The notes beneath the pieces were generated by a model that saw only the letters and a program-made list of their open reading frames with translations, had not been told where the DNA came from and searched no databases. This document shows, piece by piece, positions 8,362 to 18,261 of a stretch of 64,000 nucleotides of DNA. Source of the stretch: Arenibacterium halophilum (GTDB taxonomy: Bacteria; Pseudomonadota; Alphaproteobacteria; Rhodobacterales; Rhodobacteraceae); NCBI RefSeq assembly GCF_005938225.1, contig NZ_VCPC01000002.1, positions 1,302,001 through 1,366,000 of the forward strand, read 5' to 3'. Numbering within the stretch: position 1 is the first letter of the stretch; each line of letters opens with the position of its first letter. The translations under genes and the position numbers were made by a program.

Positions 8362-9636
8362 CTAAAGCGCGTCGAACCGTGCTTTCTGGATCCCGCTCCA
8401 GCGCACTGTGAAGGCAAAACCGTCTTCGGTCTGGCGCTCTTCGATCACCACGTCCTGTTCGAAAAGCCATGCGCGCTGCCGTCCGGCATCGAAGCCCAGC
8501 GTGATCTCTTCCTCGAACATCGCGCCGGCCAGCTGATCGGCAATCCGGGCAAGCAGAACGTCCAACCCTTCGCCATCCAATGCCGAAATCGCAAAAACAT
8601 CGTCCTGCCGTTCGGCCCGGGCACGCGCTGCGTCGCGTTCGTCCGGCGTTAGCAGATCAAGTTTGTTCCAGACTTCGAATTGCGGGCGGTCGTTCTCTAC
8701 CCCCAGCGATGCAAGGATCGCTGCCACATCGTGGGCCTGTTCCTCAGTTGCCGGGTGCGAAATATCCCGCACGTGCAGCACCAGATCGGCAGCCAGAACC
8801 TCTTCCAACGTGGCACGGAAAGCGGCGACCAGTTCTGTCGGCAGATCCGAGATAAAGCCCACCGTGTCCGACAGGATGATCTCGGGTCCGTTTTCCAACT
8901 CGACCCGGCGCATCGTCGGGTCGAGCGTGGCGAAGAGCATGTCCTTCGCCATCACCTCGGCCCCGGTCAGGCGGTTGAACAGCGTTGATTTGCCGGCGTT
9001 GGTATAGCCCACAAGCGCCACAATCGGATAGGGCACCTTGGCGCGAGAGGCGCGGTGCAGGGCACGGGTTTTCACCACCTTGTCCAACTGGCGCTTAAGG
9101 CGCACGACCTGGGTGTCGATGGCACGACGGTCAGCCTCGATCTGGGTTTCGCCGGGGCCGCCCACAAAGCCAAGCCCGCCGCGCTGGCGTTCAAGGTGGG
9201 TCCAGGCCCGCACCAGACGCGTGCGCTGATAGGACAGCGCCGCCATTTCCACCTGCAAGACGCCCTCGCGGGTGCGCGCACGATCCGAGAAGATTTCAAG
9301 GATCAGCCCGGTCCTGTCTAGGATTTTGACCTTCCACTTGCGTTCCAGATTGCGCTGCTGGACCGGGGACAGCGGGCCGTCGATCAGAACCAGCTCGATC
9401 TCTTGCGCCTGAAACAGCGTGGCGAGTTCTTCGATCTTGCCCGACCCGAACAACAATCCGGCATGCGCCTTTGGCAAAGGCACAACGGTGCCGCCCACGA
9501 TCTGAAGTCCGGGAAGCGCAGCGCCAAGGGCCACAGCCTCTTCAAGCGCCGGCCCGGACGGGCGGCGGTCGGGATCGGATTTCAGATCGGGATGCAGGAC
9601 CCAGGCGCGGGTGTCTGCGGTGTCACCCGTGGTCAA
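8362..9636 (-). CDS. hflX: Ribosome-associated GTPase HflX
   Basis: A 424-residue GTPase that binds and splits ribosomes under stress in characterised bacteria. The N-terminal HflX domain includes [14 protein letters not shown] and [16 protein letters not shown]; the linker has [19 protein letters not shown]. The G domain has G1 [10 protein letters not shown]3 DTVGFI and G4 NKLD. The first possible start is a TTG whose last bases overlap the hfq stop (TTGA), so translation is probably coupled to hfq. The same pairing is widespread in proteobacteria. A later GTG cannot be excluded as the start. Confidence 0.95.
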   Translation of the reverse strand: MTTGDTADTRAWVLHPDLKSDPDRRPSGPALEEAVALGAALPGLQIVGGTVVPLPKAHAGLLFGSGKIEELATLFQAQEIELVLIDGPLSPVQQRNLERKWKVKILDRTGLILEIFSDRARTREGVLQVEMAALSYQRTRLVRAWTHLERQRGGLGFVGGPGETQIEADRRAIDTQVVRLKRQLDKVVKTRALHRASRAKVPYPIVALVGYTNAGKSTLFNRLTGAEVMAKDMLFATLDPTMRRVELENGPEIILSDTVGFISDLPTELVAAFRATLEEVLAADLVLHVRDISHPATEEQAHDVAAILASLGVENDRPQFEVWNKLDLLTPDERDAARARAERQDDVFAISALDGEGLDVLLARIADQLAGAMFEEEITLGFDAGRQRAWLFEQDVVIEERQTEDGFAFTVRWSGIQKARFDAL

Positions 9637-9872
9637 GACGCGTCTTCGCCCTCGTAGAGGCTGATCGGCTGAGCCGGCATGATCGTCGAGATCGCATGCT
9701 TGTAGACAAGCTGGGATTGCCCGTCGCGACGCAGCAGCACACAGAAGTTGTCAAACCACGTGATCACGCCTTGCAGCTTCACCCCGTTGATCAGGAAGAT
9801 GGTGACAGGAACTTTGGTTTTCCGAACGTGGTTCAGAAATGCGTCCTGAAGGTTTTGTCTGTCCGAAGCCAT
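9633..9872 (-). CDS. hfq: RNA chaperone Hfq
   Basis: A 79-residue Sm-like hexameric RNA chaperone that pairs small RNAs with mRNAs. It shows the Sm1 region ([22 protein letters not shown]), the Phe in DNFCVLL, and the Sm2 motif YKHAISTI. The start at [12 protein letters not shown] (9872) matches the family; the extra ten codons of the longer frame are rich in A-runs and read as leader. Its stop overlaps the hflX start, so the two form an operon. Confidence 0.96.
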   Translation of the reverse strand: MASDRQNLQDAFLNHVRKTKVPVTIFLINGVKLQGVITWFDNFCVLLRRDGQSQLVYKHAISTIMPAQPISLYEGEDAS

Positions 9873-10004
9873 TTTTTTCAATTCTCGCCTTTTTTCTTGC
9901 AACGCACCGCGGTCAGCACGCCCCTTTGGTCCGAGTATGGAGTCTGTGATCAGGAGATTCCACCCAAATAATCAGCCTGTTAATCGCGTCCGGGCAGATT
10001 GTTG

Positions 10005-11534
10005 TCAACTGCGCCACAGATCAGGCGTCAGAAGGGCGACGATTGCCAGCGTTTCAAGCCGCCCGATCACCATCGCGGCACACAGCACGCTCTTGGCGCC
10101 AACGCTCAAATTCAGGATATGGATCGGCGTGTCCGCGGAACTGCCAATCAGCGGGCCAGTGGTGGACAGTGCGGCAATCGTCAGCACCAGAGCATCGGAA
10201 AACGGCACGTGCATCGCCGACAGCAGCGCCCATACCGTGGCCAGCGACAGGGCAAACAGCATGAAGGAAATCCATGCGATGAAGGCCCCGTTGCGCTGCA
10301 CGCGCCGATGCATCGCACTGCCAACGCTGACCGAATGCGGGTGCACAAGCCGGTGCAACTCGTCCAGCCCGTTGAGGTACAGCGTATAGACCCGCAACAG
10401 TTTCACACCGCCCGCCGTGGTCGCGACACCGCCGCCAAAGGTCGCAAGACCCAGCAGGATCAGCCCCGGCGTATCCAACCCCGACCATTGCCGCGCTTCG
10501 GCCCAATCGGCGCTTTCAAACCCGGTTGTCGTCAGGAAGGACATCACCGTAAACATCGCGCCCCAGAGCGCATGCAAGGCCTGCGCCACATTCTCGGCGC
10601 TGGCGATATCCAGAGCGCCCCACCAGTGACGCACGAACAACAGCAGCGGCAGCGCCAGCACGATCAGGATACCGAGGCGGAATTCGGGATCCCGATCCAG
10701 ACGGCCAAATCCACGCACCACCGTATCGCCCGAGAACGTCAGCCGCGACAGCGCAAAGAACATGAACAGGAACAGGATCAACTCTCCGGTCAGCCCGGCC
10801 TGCGCCTCGTCCAGACCGCCCAGCGGCGAAATCCCCGAAGTCGCCATGACCGACATCGCATGGCACAGCGCGGCCAGCGCGCCTTCGCCCGCGATCAGAA
10901 GCAGCACCCACACCGCGACCGTCAGCCCGGCGTAGATTGGCGCCAGAGCCAATGTAACCCGCGCAAGGCGGCGGCGCGGGTCCGCTCGTTCCATCCCCGC
11001 CACAACCGTGCCGCGCCCGGGTTCACCTCGGGCGGTAATCTCGAACCCACCAAGGCTCAGCGGGGCCAGCACGGCAGACGCCGCGATCCACATCAGCAGC
11101 CCGCCCATCCAGCCGACCTGCGCACGCCACAGGTGCAGCGAGGCGATCAGGCGGCCCGGGTCCTCGAACACTGGCGCGCCAGTGGTGGTGATGGCGCTGA
11201 CCATTTCCATGTAGGCATTCAGGAAAGACGTGGTGCCAAGTGCGTCGTGAAACGGAATCGCCAGAAATACCGGCAGCACTGCGAAGGTGCCCAGCAGCGA
11301 CAGCAGCTGCGCCACCGGCCCGTTACGTGCGGGCCGCGTGCCCATGGCCAGCGCGATCAGCGTCACAGCGATCAGCCCAAGCAGGCCGGCATAGAAGAAA
11401 GACCGCGACGCCGGATGATTGTTCAGCACCAGCGCGTGGCTGGCAGGCACAAACATCGACGCCGCAGCAATGCCCCAGATCAACAGGAACAGCGGCATCC
11501 GCATCAGCACGTTGGGTTGGGCAGCGCGCGCCAT
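10005..11534 (-). CDS. trkH: Trk-type potassium uptake protein, membrane subunit
   Basis: A 509-residue inner-membrane K+ translocating subunit with about ten hydrophobic segments. Repeated selectivity-filter-like segments are visible, such as AITTTGAPVFEDPG, VMATSGISPLGG, SFLTTTGFESADW and AALSTTGPLIGS, the four pore-loop repeats of the TrkH/KtrB family. It starts one base after the trkA stop, so the two are co-transcribed and probably form the TrkAH complex. The hfq gene follows after about 130 bases, enough for a separate promoter. Confidence 0.95.
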   Translation of the reverse strand: MARAAQPNVLMRMPLFLLIWGIAAASMFVPASHALVLNNHPASRSFFYAGLLGLIAVTLIALAMGTRPARNGPVAQLLSLLGTFAVLPVFLAIPFHDALGTTSFLNAYMEMVSAITTTGAPVFEDPGRLIASLHLWRAQVGWMGGLLMWIAASAVLAPLSLGGFEITARGEPGRGTVVAGMERADPRRRLARVTLALAPIYAGLTVAVWVLLLIAGEGALAALCHAMSVMATSGISPLGGLDEAQAGLTGELILFLFMFFALSRLTFSGDTVVRGFGRLDRDPEFRLGILIVLALPLLLFVRHWWGALDIASAENVAQALHALWGAMFTVMSFLTTTGFESADWAEARQWSGLDTPGLILLGLATFGGGVATTAGGVKLLRVYTLYLNGLDELHRLVHPHSVSVGSAMHRRVQRNGAFIAWISFMLFALSLATVWALLSAMHVPFSDALVLTIAALSTTGPLIGSSADTPIHILNLSVGAKSVLCAAMVIGRLETLAIVALLTPDLWRS

Positions 11535-11535
11535 A

Positions 11536-12912
11536 TCAGAAGAAGTCGATCGAGACCTGCAACAGCCTCTCGACCTCGGGCACGTCGGCGGTCATCGCAA
11601 AGATCACCACGATATCGCCTGCGTCGATACGCATGTCGCCAGAAGGGCGCATCACTTCGCCGTTTTTCATGATCGCCCCCATCAGCACGCCTTCGGGGAA
11701 GGCAATGTCGCGCATCGCCTGCCCTGCCATCGGCGAGGTCGACATCACCTCGGCCTCGATCATCTCGGCCTCGGCGTCTCCGATGGAGTAAACCTGCCGC
11801 ACCCGGCCGTGGCGGATGTGCCGCAGGATCGAGCTGACGGTGGTGGTGCGCGGGTTGATGTAGGCGTCGATCCCAAGCGGGCCCAGCAGCGGCACAAGCG
11901 TCGGATCGTTCAGCAGCGCGATGGCAAAGGGGCAGCCCTCGGCCTTGGCGCGCACGGCGGCCAGCATGTTCGTCTTGTCGTCATCCGTCACCGCCAGCAT
12001 GGCATCGGCGCGGGAAATTCCGGCCTCGGCCAGCAGGGCGCGATCCAGCCCGTCTCCGTGCAGCACGATGGTGCGCTCCAGCGCCTCGGCGGCGCGTTCG
12101 GCGATGGTGCGGCTGCGCTCGATCACCTTGGCGCGGATGCGGCTTTGGCGTTCCTCGAGCGCGCGCGCCACGGTCAGGCCCACGTTACCGCCGCCCACGA
12201 TCACGGCACGTTCCTGTTTCTTCTGGCTCTTGCCGAAAACTTCCAGCGTGCGGGGCACGTCGTCGCGGTGGGTCAGCACGTAACAGGCATCACCCACGAA
12301 GAGCTGGTCGTCGGGTTCGGGCGCGAACAGCGTTCCGTCGCGACGCACACCAACAACGATGCTACGGAGGGTCGAAAACAGATCAGTCAGCTGGCGCAGC
12401 GGCGTGTTCACCACCGGGCAATCCTCGGACAACAGCACGCCCAGAAGCTGCGCCTTGTTGTCCATGAACATTTCGGTGTCAAAGGCGGCAGGCGCCGACA
12501 GGCGGCGCATCGCGGCAGCGGCCACCTCGCGCTCGGGAGAGATCACCACGTCGATCGGCAGGTGATCGCGGCGGTAAAGGTCGGAATAGATCGCGTTCAG
12601 ATAGGATGTGGCGCGAAGCCGCGCCACCTTGCGATTGACCGAAAACACCGAATGCGCCACCTGACAGGTGACCATATTCACCTCGTCCGAGTGGGTGGCG
12701 GCAATGATCATGTCGGCATCGCGCGCCCCGGCGCGGTCCAGCACATCGGGATAGCTGGCAAACCCGGCAATGCCCTGCACGTCAAGCGTGTCGGTCGCAC
12801 GGCGCACTAGATCGGGGTTGCTGTCGACCACCGTTACATCGTTGGATTCGCCGGAAAGATGGCGCGCAATCTGCCAGCCAACCTGACCCGCGCCGCAAAT
12901 GATGACCTTCAT
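11536..12912 (-). CDS. trkA: Trk potassium uptake regulatory subunit (NAD-binding)
   Basis: A 458-residue cytoplasmic gating subunit made of two RCK_N/RCK_C repeats. The first Rossmann motif is IICGAGQVGWQIARHL at the N-terminus, the second VIVGGGNVGLTVARAL near residue 225. TrkA binds NAD(H)/nucleotides and controls the TrkH pore. Directly upstream of trkH with a one-base gap. In related genomes this gene normally sits next to ntrX; here two plus-strand genes separate them. Confidence 0.96.
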   Translation of the reverse strand: MKVIICGAGQVGWQIARHLSGESNDVTVVDSNPDLVRRATDTLDVQGIAGFASYPDVLDRAGARDADMIIAATHSDEVNMVTCQVAHSVFSVNRKVARLRATSYLNAIYSDLYRRDHLPIDVVISPEREVAAAAMRRLSAPAAFDTEMFMDNKAQLLGVLLSEDCPVVNTPLRQLTDLFSTLRSIVVGVRRDGTLFAPEPDDQLFVGDACYVLTHRDDVPRTLEVFGKSQKKQERAVIVGGGNVGLTVARALEERQSRIRAKVIERSRTIAERAAEALERTIVLHGDGLDRALLAEAGISRADAMLAVTDDDKTNMLAAVRAKAEGCPFAIALLNDPTLVPLLGPLGIDAYINPRTTTVSSILRHIRHGRVRQVYSIGDAEAEMIEAEVMSTSPMAGQAMRDIAFPEGVLMGAIMKNGEVMRPSGDMRIDAGDIVVIFAMTADVPEVERLLQVSIDFF

Positions 12913-13047
12913 GCCGTCCCGCTTTCTGGTCTGCCGTTCCCCCGCAAGTCAGGCATATGGCCGGGCCCCGGGATCTTTTCCATGACACGCGGGGGTTTGG
13001 GGGTCAATTCAATTGTCACGGGCGATGGGCGCGCTATGATCCGGGTT

Positions 13048-13518
13048 ATGAAACCGTGGTTTGTCATCGCAGCCCTTGCGGCATTTCCGGCGTCCTGTGG
13101 ACCCTATCAGACCTATTACAAACAAGGGGTCGAGGTGTCGCGCCTGAACCGCGACCAGACGCAGTGCGAGGTCAACGCCCTGCGCGATGCGCCCGTCGCC
13201 ACGCAGATCCGCCAGAACCCGCCGGTGTTCGTGCCACCAAGGCAGGGCTGCGACAGCAACGGAACCTGCTATACCCGGCCCGGATATTGGGCCAGCGGCG
13301 GCGTTTATACGGTCGATGTAAACGAACAGCTGCGCGCCCGCGTTCTGGATATGTGCATGGTGAATCGCGGCTATCAGCCGGTCAGCATCCCGCGCTGTTC
13401 CGGCGGGGTCGCCGCCGCAGCCCCCGACCGCAAGATGACCACCCTGCCCCGGCTTACATCCAGCAGTTGTGCGATCCCCCGTCCAGACGGCACCTGGCAG
13501 ATCGTAAACGCCGGATAG
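13048..13518 (+). CDS. Putative cysteine-rich lipoprotein of unknown function
   Basis: A protein of 156 residues starting MKPWFVIAALAAFPASCGPY: a short basic n-region, a hydrophobic core and a cysteine that fits a lipobox loosely. The mature part has eight or so further cysteines (QCEVNAL, GCDSNGTCYTRPGYW, DMCMVNRGY, PRCSGG, SSCAIP), which would form disulfides in the periplasm. I do not recognise a named family. An alternative start 12 bases upstream (MIRV) is possible. It lies between trkA and ntrX on the opposite strand to both. Confidence 0.7.
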   Translation: MKPWFVIAALAAFPASCGPYQTYYKQGVEVSRLNRDQTQCEVNALRDAPVATQIRQNPPVFVPPRQGCDSNGTCYTRPGYWASGGVYTVDVNEQLRARVLDMCMVNRGYQPVSIPRCSGGVAAAAPDRKMTTLPRLTSSSCAIPRPDGTWQIVNAG

Positions 13519-13670
13519 CGCCGCATTTCCGCCGCAATCTGACGTAAAGCGCTTGTTTTTCAATACGAAAATCCGTTAACCTTTCTGCACTTTGCGTCAA
13601 TTTAATGGCGCAACGGACGGAACAGCCGCTGGACGGGTAAGCCCGGCGGAGTAAGAATTTGGAGTAAACG

Positions 13671-14363
13671 ATGAAGTATTTCGCAGCCGCGGCCCTGACC
13701 GCGATTTTGACCGCAGGCGCCGCAAGCGCCGCAACCACCTCTGCCCAGACCGTGAACTGGAGCAGCGCAGCCAACCCGGTTACCGGTTCCCAGTCCGGAA
13801 GCTATACCGCGTCCTCGGATGAGGTGTTTCTGGGTAGCAACGGCAGCCGCGCGTTTGTGTCGGATTTCACCACCTCGGGCGATTTCACCTATACCGGGAC
13901 CATGCGTGCCACCAACGATAACGACACCATGGGCGTTGTCTTTGGCTATGCCGACGCCGCGAACAACTTCCGTATCAGCTGGAGCGGTAGCAATATCGAC
14001 GAATACGACGGCCTTGCCCTGATCCGGGAAACCGGCGGCACCAGCACCCGAATTTATGAAGAGGCAAACAACCACTGGGCCGTGAACAAGGATTACGATT
14101 TCTCGATCACGGTCGCGGCGGGCAATATCTCGTTCTCGATCACCGAGGGGTCGAACACCATCGCCTCGGCGACAGTTGCCGCAGGCGGCAGCACCGATGG
14201 CAAGCTGGGTGTCTTCATTTACAGCAACTACACCAATTTCACCAATCTCGCCTATGATCTGACGCCTGGCACCACCGCCGTGCCGCTGCCGGCCGGTGCG
14301 CCGCTGCTGATCGCCGGGATCGGCGCCTTTGCCGCGCTGCGTCGCCGCAAAAAGGCCGCCTGA
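13671..14363 (+). CDS. VPLPA-CTERM sorting-domain protein
   Basis: A 230-residue exported protein with signal peptide MKYFAAAALTAILTAGAASA. The C-terminus has the tripartite signal of exosortase substrates: the motif VPLPAG, a hydrophobic helix (APLLIAGIGAFAAL) and a basic tail RRRKKAA. This is the VPLPA-CTERM type of Rhodobacterales, handled by exosortase XrtD in known genomes; no exosortase is in the window. The middle is Ser/Thr/Gly/Asn-rich with beta-sheet character and may be a lectin-like domain, as in other surface or exopolysaccharide-linked proteins. GGAG stands 7 bases before the start. A strong terminator follows. Confidence 0.85.
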   Translation: MKYFAAAALTAILTAGAASAATTSAQTVNWSSAANPVTGSQSGSYTASSDEVFLGSNGSRAFVSDFTTSGDFTYTGTMRATNDNDTMGVVFGYADAANNFRISWSGSNIDEYDGLALIRETGGTSTRIYEEANNHWAVNKDYDFSITVAAGNISFSITEGSNTIASATVAAGGSTDGKLGVFIYSNYTNFTNLAYDLTPGTTAVPLPAGAPLLIAGIGAFAALRRRKKAA

Positions 14364-14387
14364 TCCGGCTAATGTCTATGGAATGAC

Positions 14388-14418
14388 AAAGGGCGGCCCG
14401 GTTGGGGCCGCCCTTTTT
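14388..14418 (+). terminator. Rho-independent terminator
   Basis: AAAGGGCGGCCC - GGTTG - GGGCCGCCCTTT forms a 12-bp stem, and the T-run extends to 14418. It ends the VPLPA-CTERM gene and, being symmetric, may also act on the ntrX transcript from the other side. Confidence 0.92.
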
Positions 14419-14438
14419 CGTTTCGCGACACGCTCGCC

Positions 14439-15860
14439 CTATTCGGCGGCTTCCACCTGATCGTCGATGTCATCCACATGAGCCACCCGCGCGCCCATCT
14501 TGGTCGAGGTCACAACGCCCAGCGATTTCAGCTTGCGGTGAAGCGCGCTGCGCTCCATCCCCACGAAAGACGCGGTACGGCTGATGTTGCCGCCAAAGCG
14601 GTTGATCTGGGTCAGCAGGTATTCGCGTTCGAACGCCTCGCGCGCCTCGCGCAGCGGCAGCGTCGCCAGCGCGCCCGAAAGCACCACGCGCCCGCTTTCA
14701 CCGCCGGCGTCATCCTCGCCCGGCAACTCGCGCGCCTCGATCGGGCCGTTGCCTTCGCCCAGGATCAGCAACCGCTCGACAAGGTTCTTCAGCTGGCGCA
14801 CGTTGCCCGGCCAGGTCATCGTCTGCATCAGCGCCACCGCCTCGTCGCTGAGTGGCCGCAGAGGCAGCCCCTGCGCGGCATGGCAGGCGGCTATGAAATG
14901 TTCCGCCAGAACCGGAATATCCTCGCGCCGTTCTTCCAGCGAGGGCACCGAAATCGGCACCACGTTCAGACGGTGATACAGTTCCTGCCGGAAGCGTTCG
15001 GCGCGGATTTCATGTTCAAGGTCGCGGTTGGTCGAGGAAATCACCCGCAGGTCAACGCGCACCTTGTCCGACCCGCCGACCCGCTGGAATTGCTGATCGA
15101 CCAGAACCCGCAGGATTTTCGACTGCGTCCCCAGCGGCATGTCGGCCACTTCGTCGAAATAGATCACCCCGCCGTGGGCTTCTTCCAGCAGGCCGGATTC
15201 GATGCCCCGCTCGGCACTTTCGCGGCCAAACAGCACCTCTTCCATGCGCTCGGGTTCGACGCCCGCGCAGTTCACTGTGATGAAAGGCCCCGAGGCGCGG
15301 TTGCTTTGCGCGTGGATATAGCGCGCGGCGATTTCTTTGCCCGACCCTGCGGGACCAGTCAGCATCACGCGACCGTTGGATTTGGTCACCTTGTCCAACT
15401 GCCCCACCAGCGTGCGGAAAGCGGCGGACTGGCCGATCATCTCGGCGCTGGTTACCTCGCGCCGTTTCAGCGACGAGTTTTCGCGCCGCAGGCGGCTGGT
15501 TTCCATCGCGCGCCGGATCACCACCATCAACTGGTCGATGTTGAACGGCTTTTCGATGAAGTCATAAGCGCCCTGCTTGATCGCGGCGACGGCGATTTCG
15601 ATGTTGCCATGCCCCGAGATGATGACAACGGGCACATCCGGGTTGTCACGTTTCACCGTCTTGAGGATGTCGATCCCGTCCATCCGGCTGTCCTTGAGCC
15701 AGATGTCAAGGATCAGCAACGCCGGAGGTTCGGCGTTGATCGCATTCATGCATTCGTCGGAATTTCCGGCCAGCCGTGTGGCATATCCTTCGTCTTCCAG
15801 AATATCCGAAACCAGTTCTCGTATGTCGCGTTCGTCGTCGACGATCAGAATATCACTCAT
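14439..15860 (-). CDS. ntrX: Nitrogen-regulation response regulator NtrX
   Basis: A 473-residue response regulator with three parts: receiver (ILIVDDERDIREL, phospho-Asp in LLILDIWLKDS), AAA+ domain (Walker A GPAGSGKEIAARY, Walker B GGVIYFDEVAD) and a Fis-type HTH (GGNISRTASFVGMERSALHRKLK). It works with NtrY in nitrogen, redox and envelope control in alphaproteobacteria. The AAA+ domain runs from EEVLFGRESAERGIESGLLEEA straight to Walker B without a GAFTGA motif, so direct sigma-54 activation is unlikely. The start overlaps the ntrY stop by four bases (ATGA), indicating coupled translation. Confidence 0.96.
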   Translation of the reverse strand: MSDILIVDDERDIRELVSDILEDEGYATRLAGNSDECMNAINAEPPALLILDIWLKDSRMDGIDILKTVKRDNPDVPVVIISGHGNIEIAVAAIKQGAYDFIEKPFNIDQLMVVIRRAMETSRLRRENSSLKRREVTSAEMIGQSAAFRTLVGQLDKVTKSNGRVMLTGPAGSGKEIAARYIHAQSNRASGPFITVNCAGVEPERMEEVLFGRESAERGIESGLLEEAHGGVIYFDEVADMPLGTQSKILRVLVDQQFQRVGGSDKVRVDLRVISSTNRDLEHEIRAERFRQELYHRLNVVPISVPSLEERREDIPVLAEHFIAACHAAQGLPLRPLSDEAVALMQTMTWPGNVRQLKNLVERLLILGEGNGPIEARELPGEDDAGGESGRVVLSGALATLPLREAREAFEREYLLTQINRFGGNISRTASFVGMERSALHRKLKSLGVVTSTKMGARVAHVDDIDDQVEAAE

Positions 15861-18151
15861 ATCGATCCTGCTTCTTGTTTTGATGTGTCCGCCAAATCCT
15901 GCGGCGGTTCTTCCTTGGTGGTCCGGCCCAGCGTGGGGCCGGACGGAAACCGGATGACGGCCATTGCGCCGGCATGGGTGTGCCCGTCAAAGACGGGGGC
16001 ATCGACCAGCGACAGCGTGCCGCCGTGTTCCTCGATGATCTTCTTGACGATGGGCAGGCCCAGGCCGGTGCCTTCGTCGCGGGTGGTCACGTAGGGTTCG
16101 AACAGGCGGGCGCGATCCTCGGGCAAACCGATGCCATTGTCGGCAATGGTCACGCGACATTCTTCCTCGTCCGCGGTGACGGTCACCCGGATCTGCGGGT
16201 CCAAGCCGTCGGGCGCGCCCTTGCGTTTCAGGCTTTCAATCGCCTCGCCCGCGTTCTTGATCAGGTTGGTCAGGGCCTGGCTGATCATGGTGGCATCCAG
16301 ATCCAGCACCACCGGCGCATCCGGCAGATCGGCGCTGACCTTCACATCGGGCTGACCGGTCTGCTGCAACAGAACCGCATCGCGCACCAATTGCACCAGA
16401 TCTTCGGTCTGTGTGCGCGGCTCTGGCATACGTGCGAATTTCGAAAATTCATCGACGATCCGGCGCAGATCGCCGGTCTGACGCACGATCACATCGGTCA
16501 TCGAGGTCAGCTTGTCGCTGTCTTCGCCCACCAGGGGCGCGAATTTGCGCCGGATGCGTTCGGCCGACAGCTGGATCGGGGTCAGCGGGTTCTTGATCTC
16601 ATGCGCAATGCGGCGCGCCACGTCGCCCCAGGCGGCCATGCGCTGGGCGCTGACCAGATCGGTCACATCGTCAAAGGCGACCACATAGCCCTCCAGCCCG
16701 CCATCATCACCGCGCCGCGTCGCCATTCGCACCAGCAGGTTTTCCAGCCGGCCCTGGCGCGACACCTTGACCTCACCTTGCACAACTTCGGATTTGCTTT
16801 CCTTCATGCTTTGGAACAGGGGGCCGAATTCCGGGATCGCCACCGCCAGCGCCAGCGCGTGTTCGTCCCCCGACCAATCCAGCAGCCGCTCGCCCGAGCG
16901 GTTGACAAAGGTCACGCGGCCATCCGGATCCAGCCCCACAACCCCCGACGTCACCGACGACAGAACGGAATCGAACAGGCGGCGGCGCAATTCGATCTGG
17001 CGCGTGTTGTCCAGCAGCGTTTCACGCTGGCCTTTCAACTGGCGGGTCATCTGGTTGAAATAGCGCCCCAGCATCCCGATTTCATCGTCGCCGCCGTCTT
17101 CCAGCACCTGCACGTCCAGATCGCCCGCGCCAACCTGCTGCGCCGCCATGGTCAGCCGCCCCACGGGCCGCGATAGCCGTTCGGCAAACCAAAGCCCCAG
17201 CCAGATCGCTGCCAAAATCAGGATCACCGCAAAGCCCAGGTACAAAAGCCCGAATTCGAACACCACGCGCCCGCGTTCATTTTCAAGCTGCTGATACAGG
17301 CGGATCGTTTCCTTGGTTTCGTCCAGCAGGTTCAGGATTTGGCCGTCGACATCGCGGCTGACGTACAGAAAACGGTCAACAAAAGCATCCAGCCGCACCA
17401 GCGCACGGAATTCGTTGTTGTCCCAATCCTGAATGATGCGAAGGCCGGTATCGCGGGTTTCGGCAATCTGTTCGGGTGTGGGGTGTTCGAAATCGAACAG
17501 GTACGAGCCTTCACCGCGCGCCCGGATATCGCCGGTTCCGTCGATCACATAGGCCTCGCGCAACCCGCGCTGAATTTGCGGCTGGCCTTGGGTCAGCACC
17601 TGCCGCAACTCGGCATCGTTCATGAACACGGTGACTCGGCGCGACGTATCCAGGAAGCGGGCCAGCGCCACGGCATCCTCCGAGAGATCTTCGCGCTGTT
17701 CTTCCTCATAGGCCTGCGCGGCGGCCAGCGAGGTGCCGACCACCCGGCTCACCCGGTCGGAAAACCACCCCTCAAGCCCGATGTTCACCGTCAGCCCGGC
17801 GAAGATGGCAACCGTCACCGTAGGAATCAGCGCAAGAAGCGCGAAAACGCCGATCAGCCGCAGGTGCAGCCGCGACCCGGCGGATTTGGCACGCCGGGCG
17901 GCGATGATCCGCCCAACCTGCCCCAGCACCAGCGTGGCCACCACCAGCACATAGACCAGATCGGCCAGCAAGGTGAATCGCAACGCCAGCGCCGATGGCC
18001 CGCGATCAAACGTGCCAAGCGCCAAAAACGTGGCAAGCGCCAGCGCCGGGCCAAGCACCACAAGGCCAAGCGTTGCCGCATTCTGGGCGCGCCGCGTCCG
18101 GCGCCACCTGTTCAGCGCCGTGAACGGGCCATATTGTGACCGGGAAACCAC
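15857..18151 (-). CDS. ntrY: Nitrogen-regulation sensor histidine kinase NtrY
   Basis: A 764-residue membrane sensor kinase. Three N-terminal hydrophobic segments lie before residue 130, a periplasmic region runs to about residue 305, and another membrane helix (LLYLGFAVILILAAIWLGLW) leads into a HAMP region (ERLSRPVGRLT). A PAS domain follows (LDPDGRVTFVNRSGERLL), then the H-box HEIKNPLTPIQLSAERIRRKF, N-box NLIKNAGEAIE, and G-boxes DNGIGLPE and GTGLGL. Start codon is GTG. Part of ntrB-ntrC-ntrY-ntrX, with 110 bases between ntrC and ntrY that may hold an extra promoter. Confidence 0.96.
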   Translation of the reverse strand: MVSRSQYGPFTALNRWRRTRRAQNAATLGLVVLGPALALATFLALGTFDRGPSALALRFTLLADLVYVLVVATLVLGQVGRIIAARRAKSAGSRLHLRLIGVFALLALIPTVTVAIFAGLTVNIGLEGWFSDRVSRVVGTSLAAAQAYEEEQREDLSEDAVALARFLDTSRRVTVFMNDAELRQVLTQGQPQIQRGLREAYVIDGTGDIRARGEGSYLFDFEHPTPEQIAETRDTGLRIIQDWDNNEFRALVRLDAFVDRFLYVSRDVDGQILNLLDETKETIRLYQQLENERGRVVFEFGLLYLGFAVILILAAIWLGLWFAERLSRPVGRLTMAAQQVGAGDLDVQVLEDGGDDEIGMLGRYFNQMTRQLKGQRETLLDNTRQIELRRRLFDSVLSSVTSGVVGLDPDGRVTFVNRSGERLLDWSGDEHALALAVAIPEFGPLFQSMKESKSEVVQGEVKVSRQGRLENLLVRMATRRGDDGGLEGYVVAFDDVTDLVSAQRMAAWGDVARRIAHEIKNPLTPIQLSAERIRRKFAPLVGEDSDKLTSMTDVIVRQTGDLRRIVDEFSKFARMPEPRTQTEDLVQLVRDAVLLQQTGQPDVKVSADLPDAPVVLDLDATMISQALTNLIKNAGEAIESLKRKGAPDGLDPQIRVTVTADEEECRVTIADNGIGLPEDRARLFEPYVTTRDEGTGLGLPIVKKIIEEHGGTLSLVDAPVFDGHTHAGAMAVIRFPSGPTLGRTTKEEPPQDLADTSKQEAGSI

Positions 18152-18261
18152 CCGCTGCCCTCATCCTGATGTGTCGCCTGCGCGACTGACCGCCAAATGT
18201 CGTGGTCCTTTCCCGGCAGCCAGTTCGGCTGACACCCGGGCGCCACGCTTCTGTGGCCTTT

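Noticed and set aside
9999-11672. Plus-strand frame of 557 codons over trkH
   Set aside because: Antisense of trkH; very rich in Gln, His and Arg, with no domain.
11419-12810. Plus-strand frame of 463 codons over trkA
   Set aside because: Antisense of trkA, same His/Gly/Arg-rich composition, no domain.
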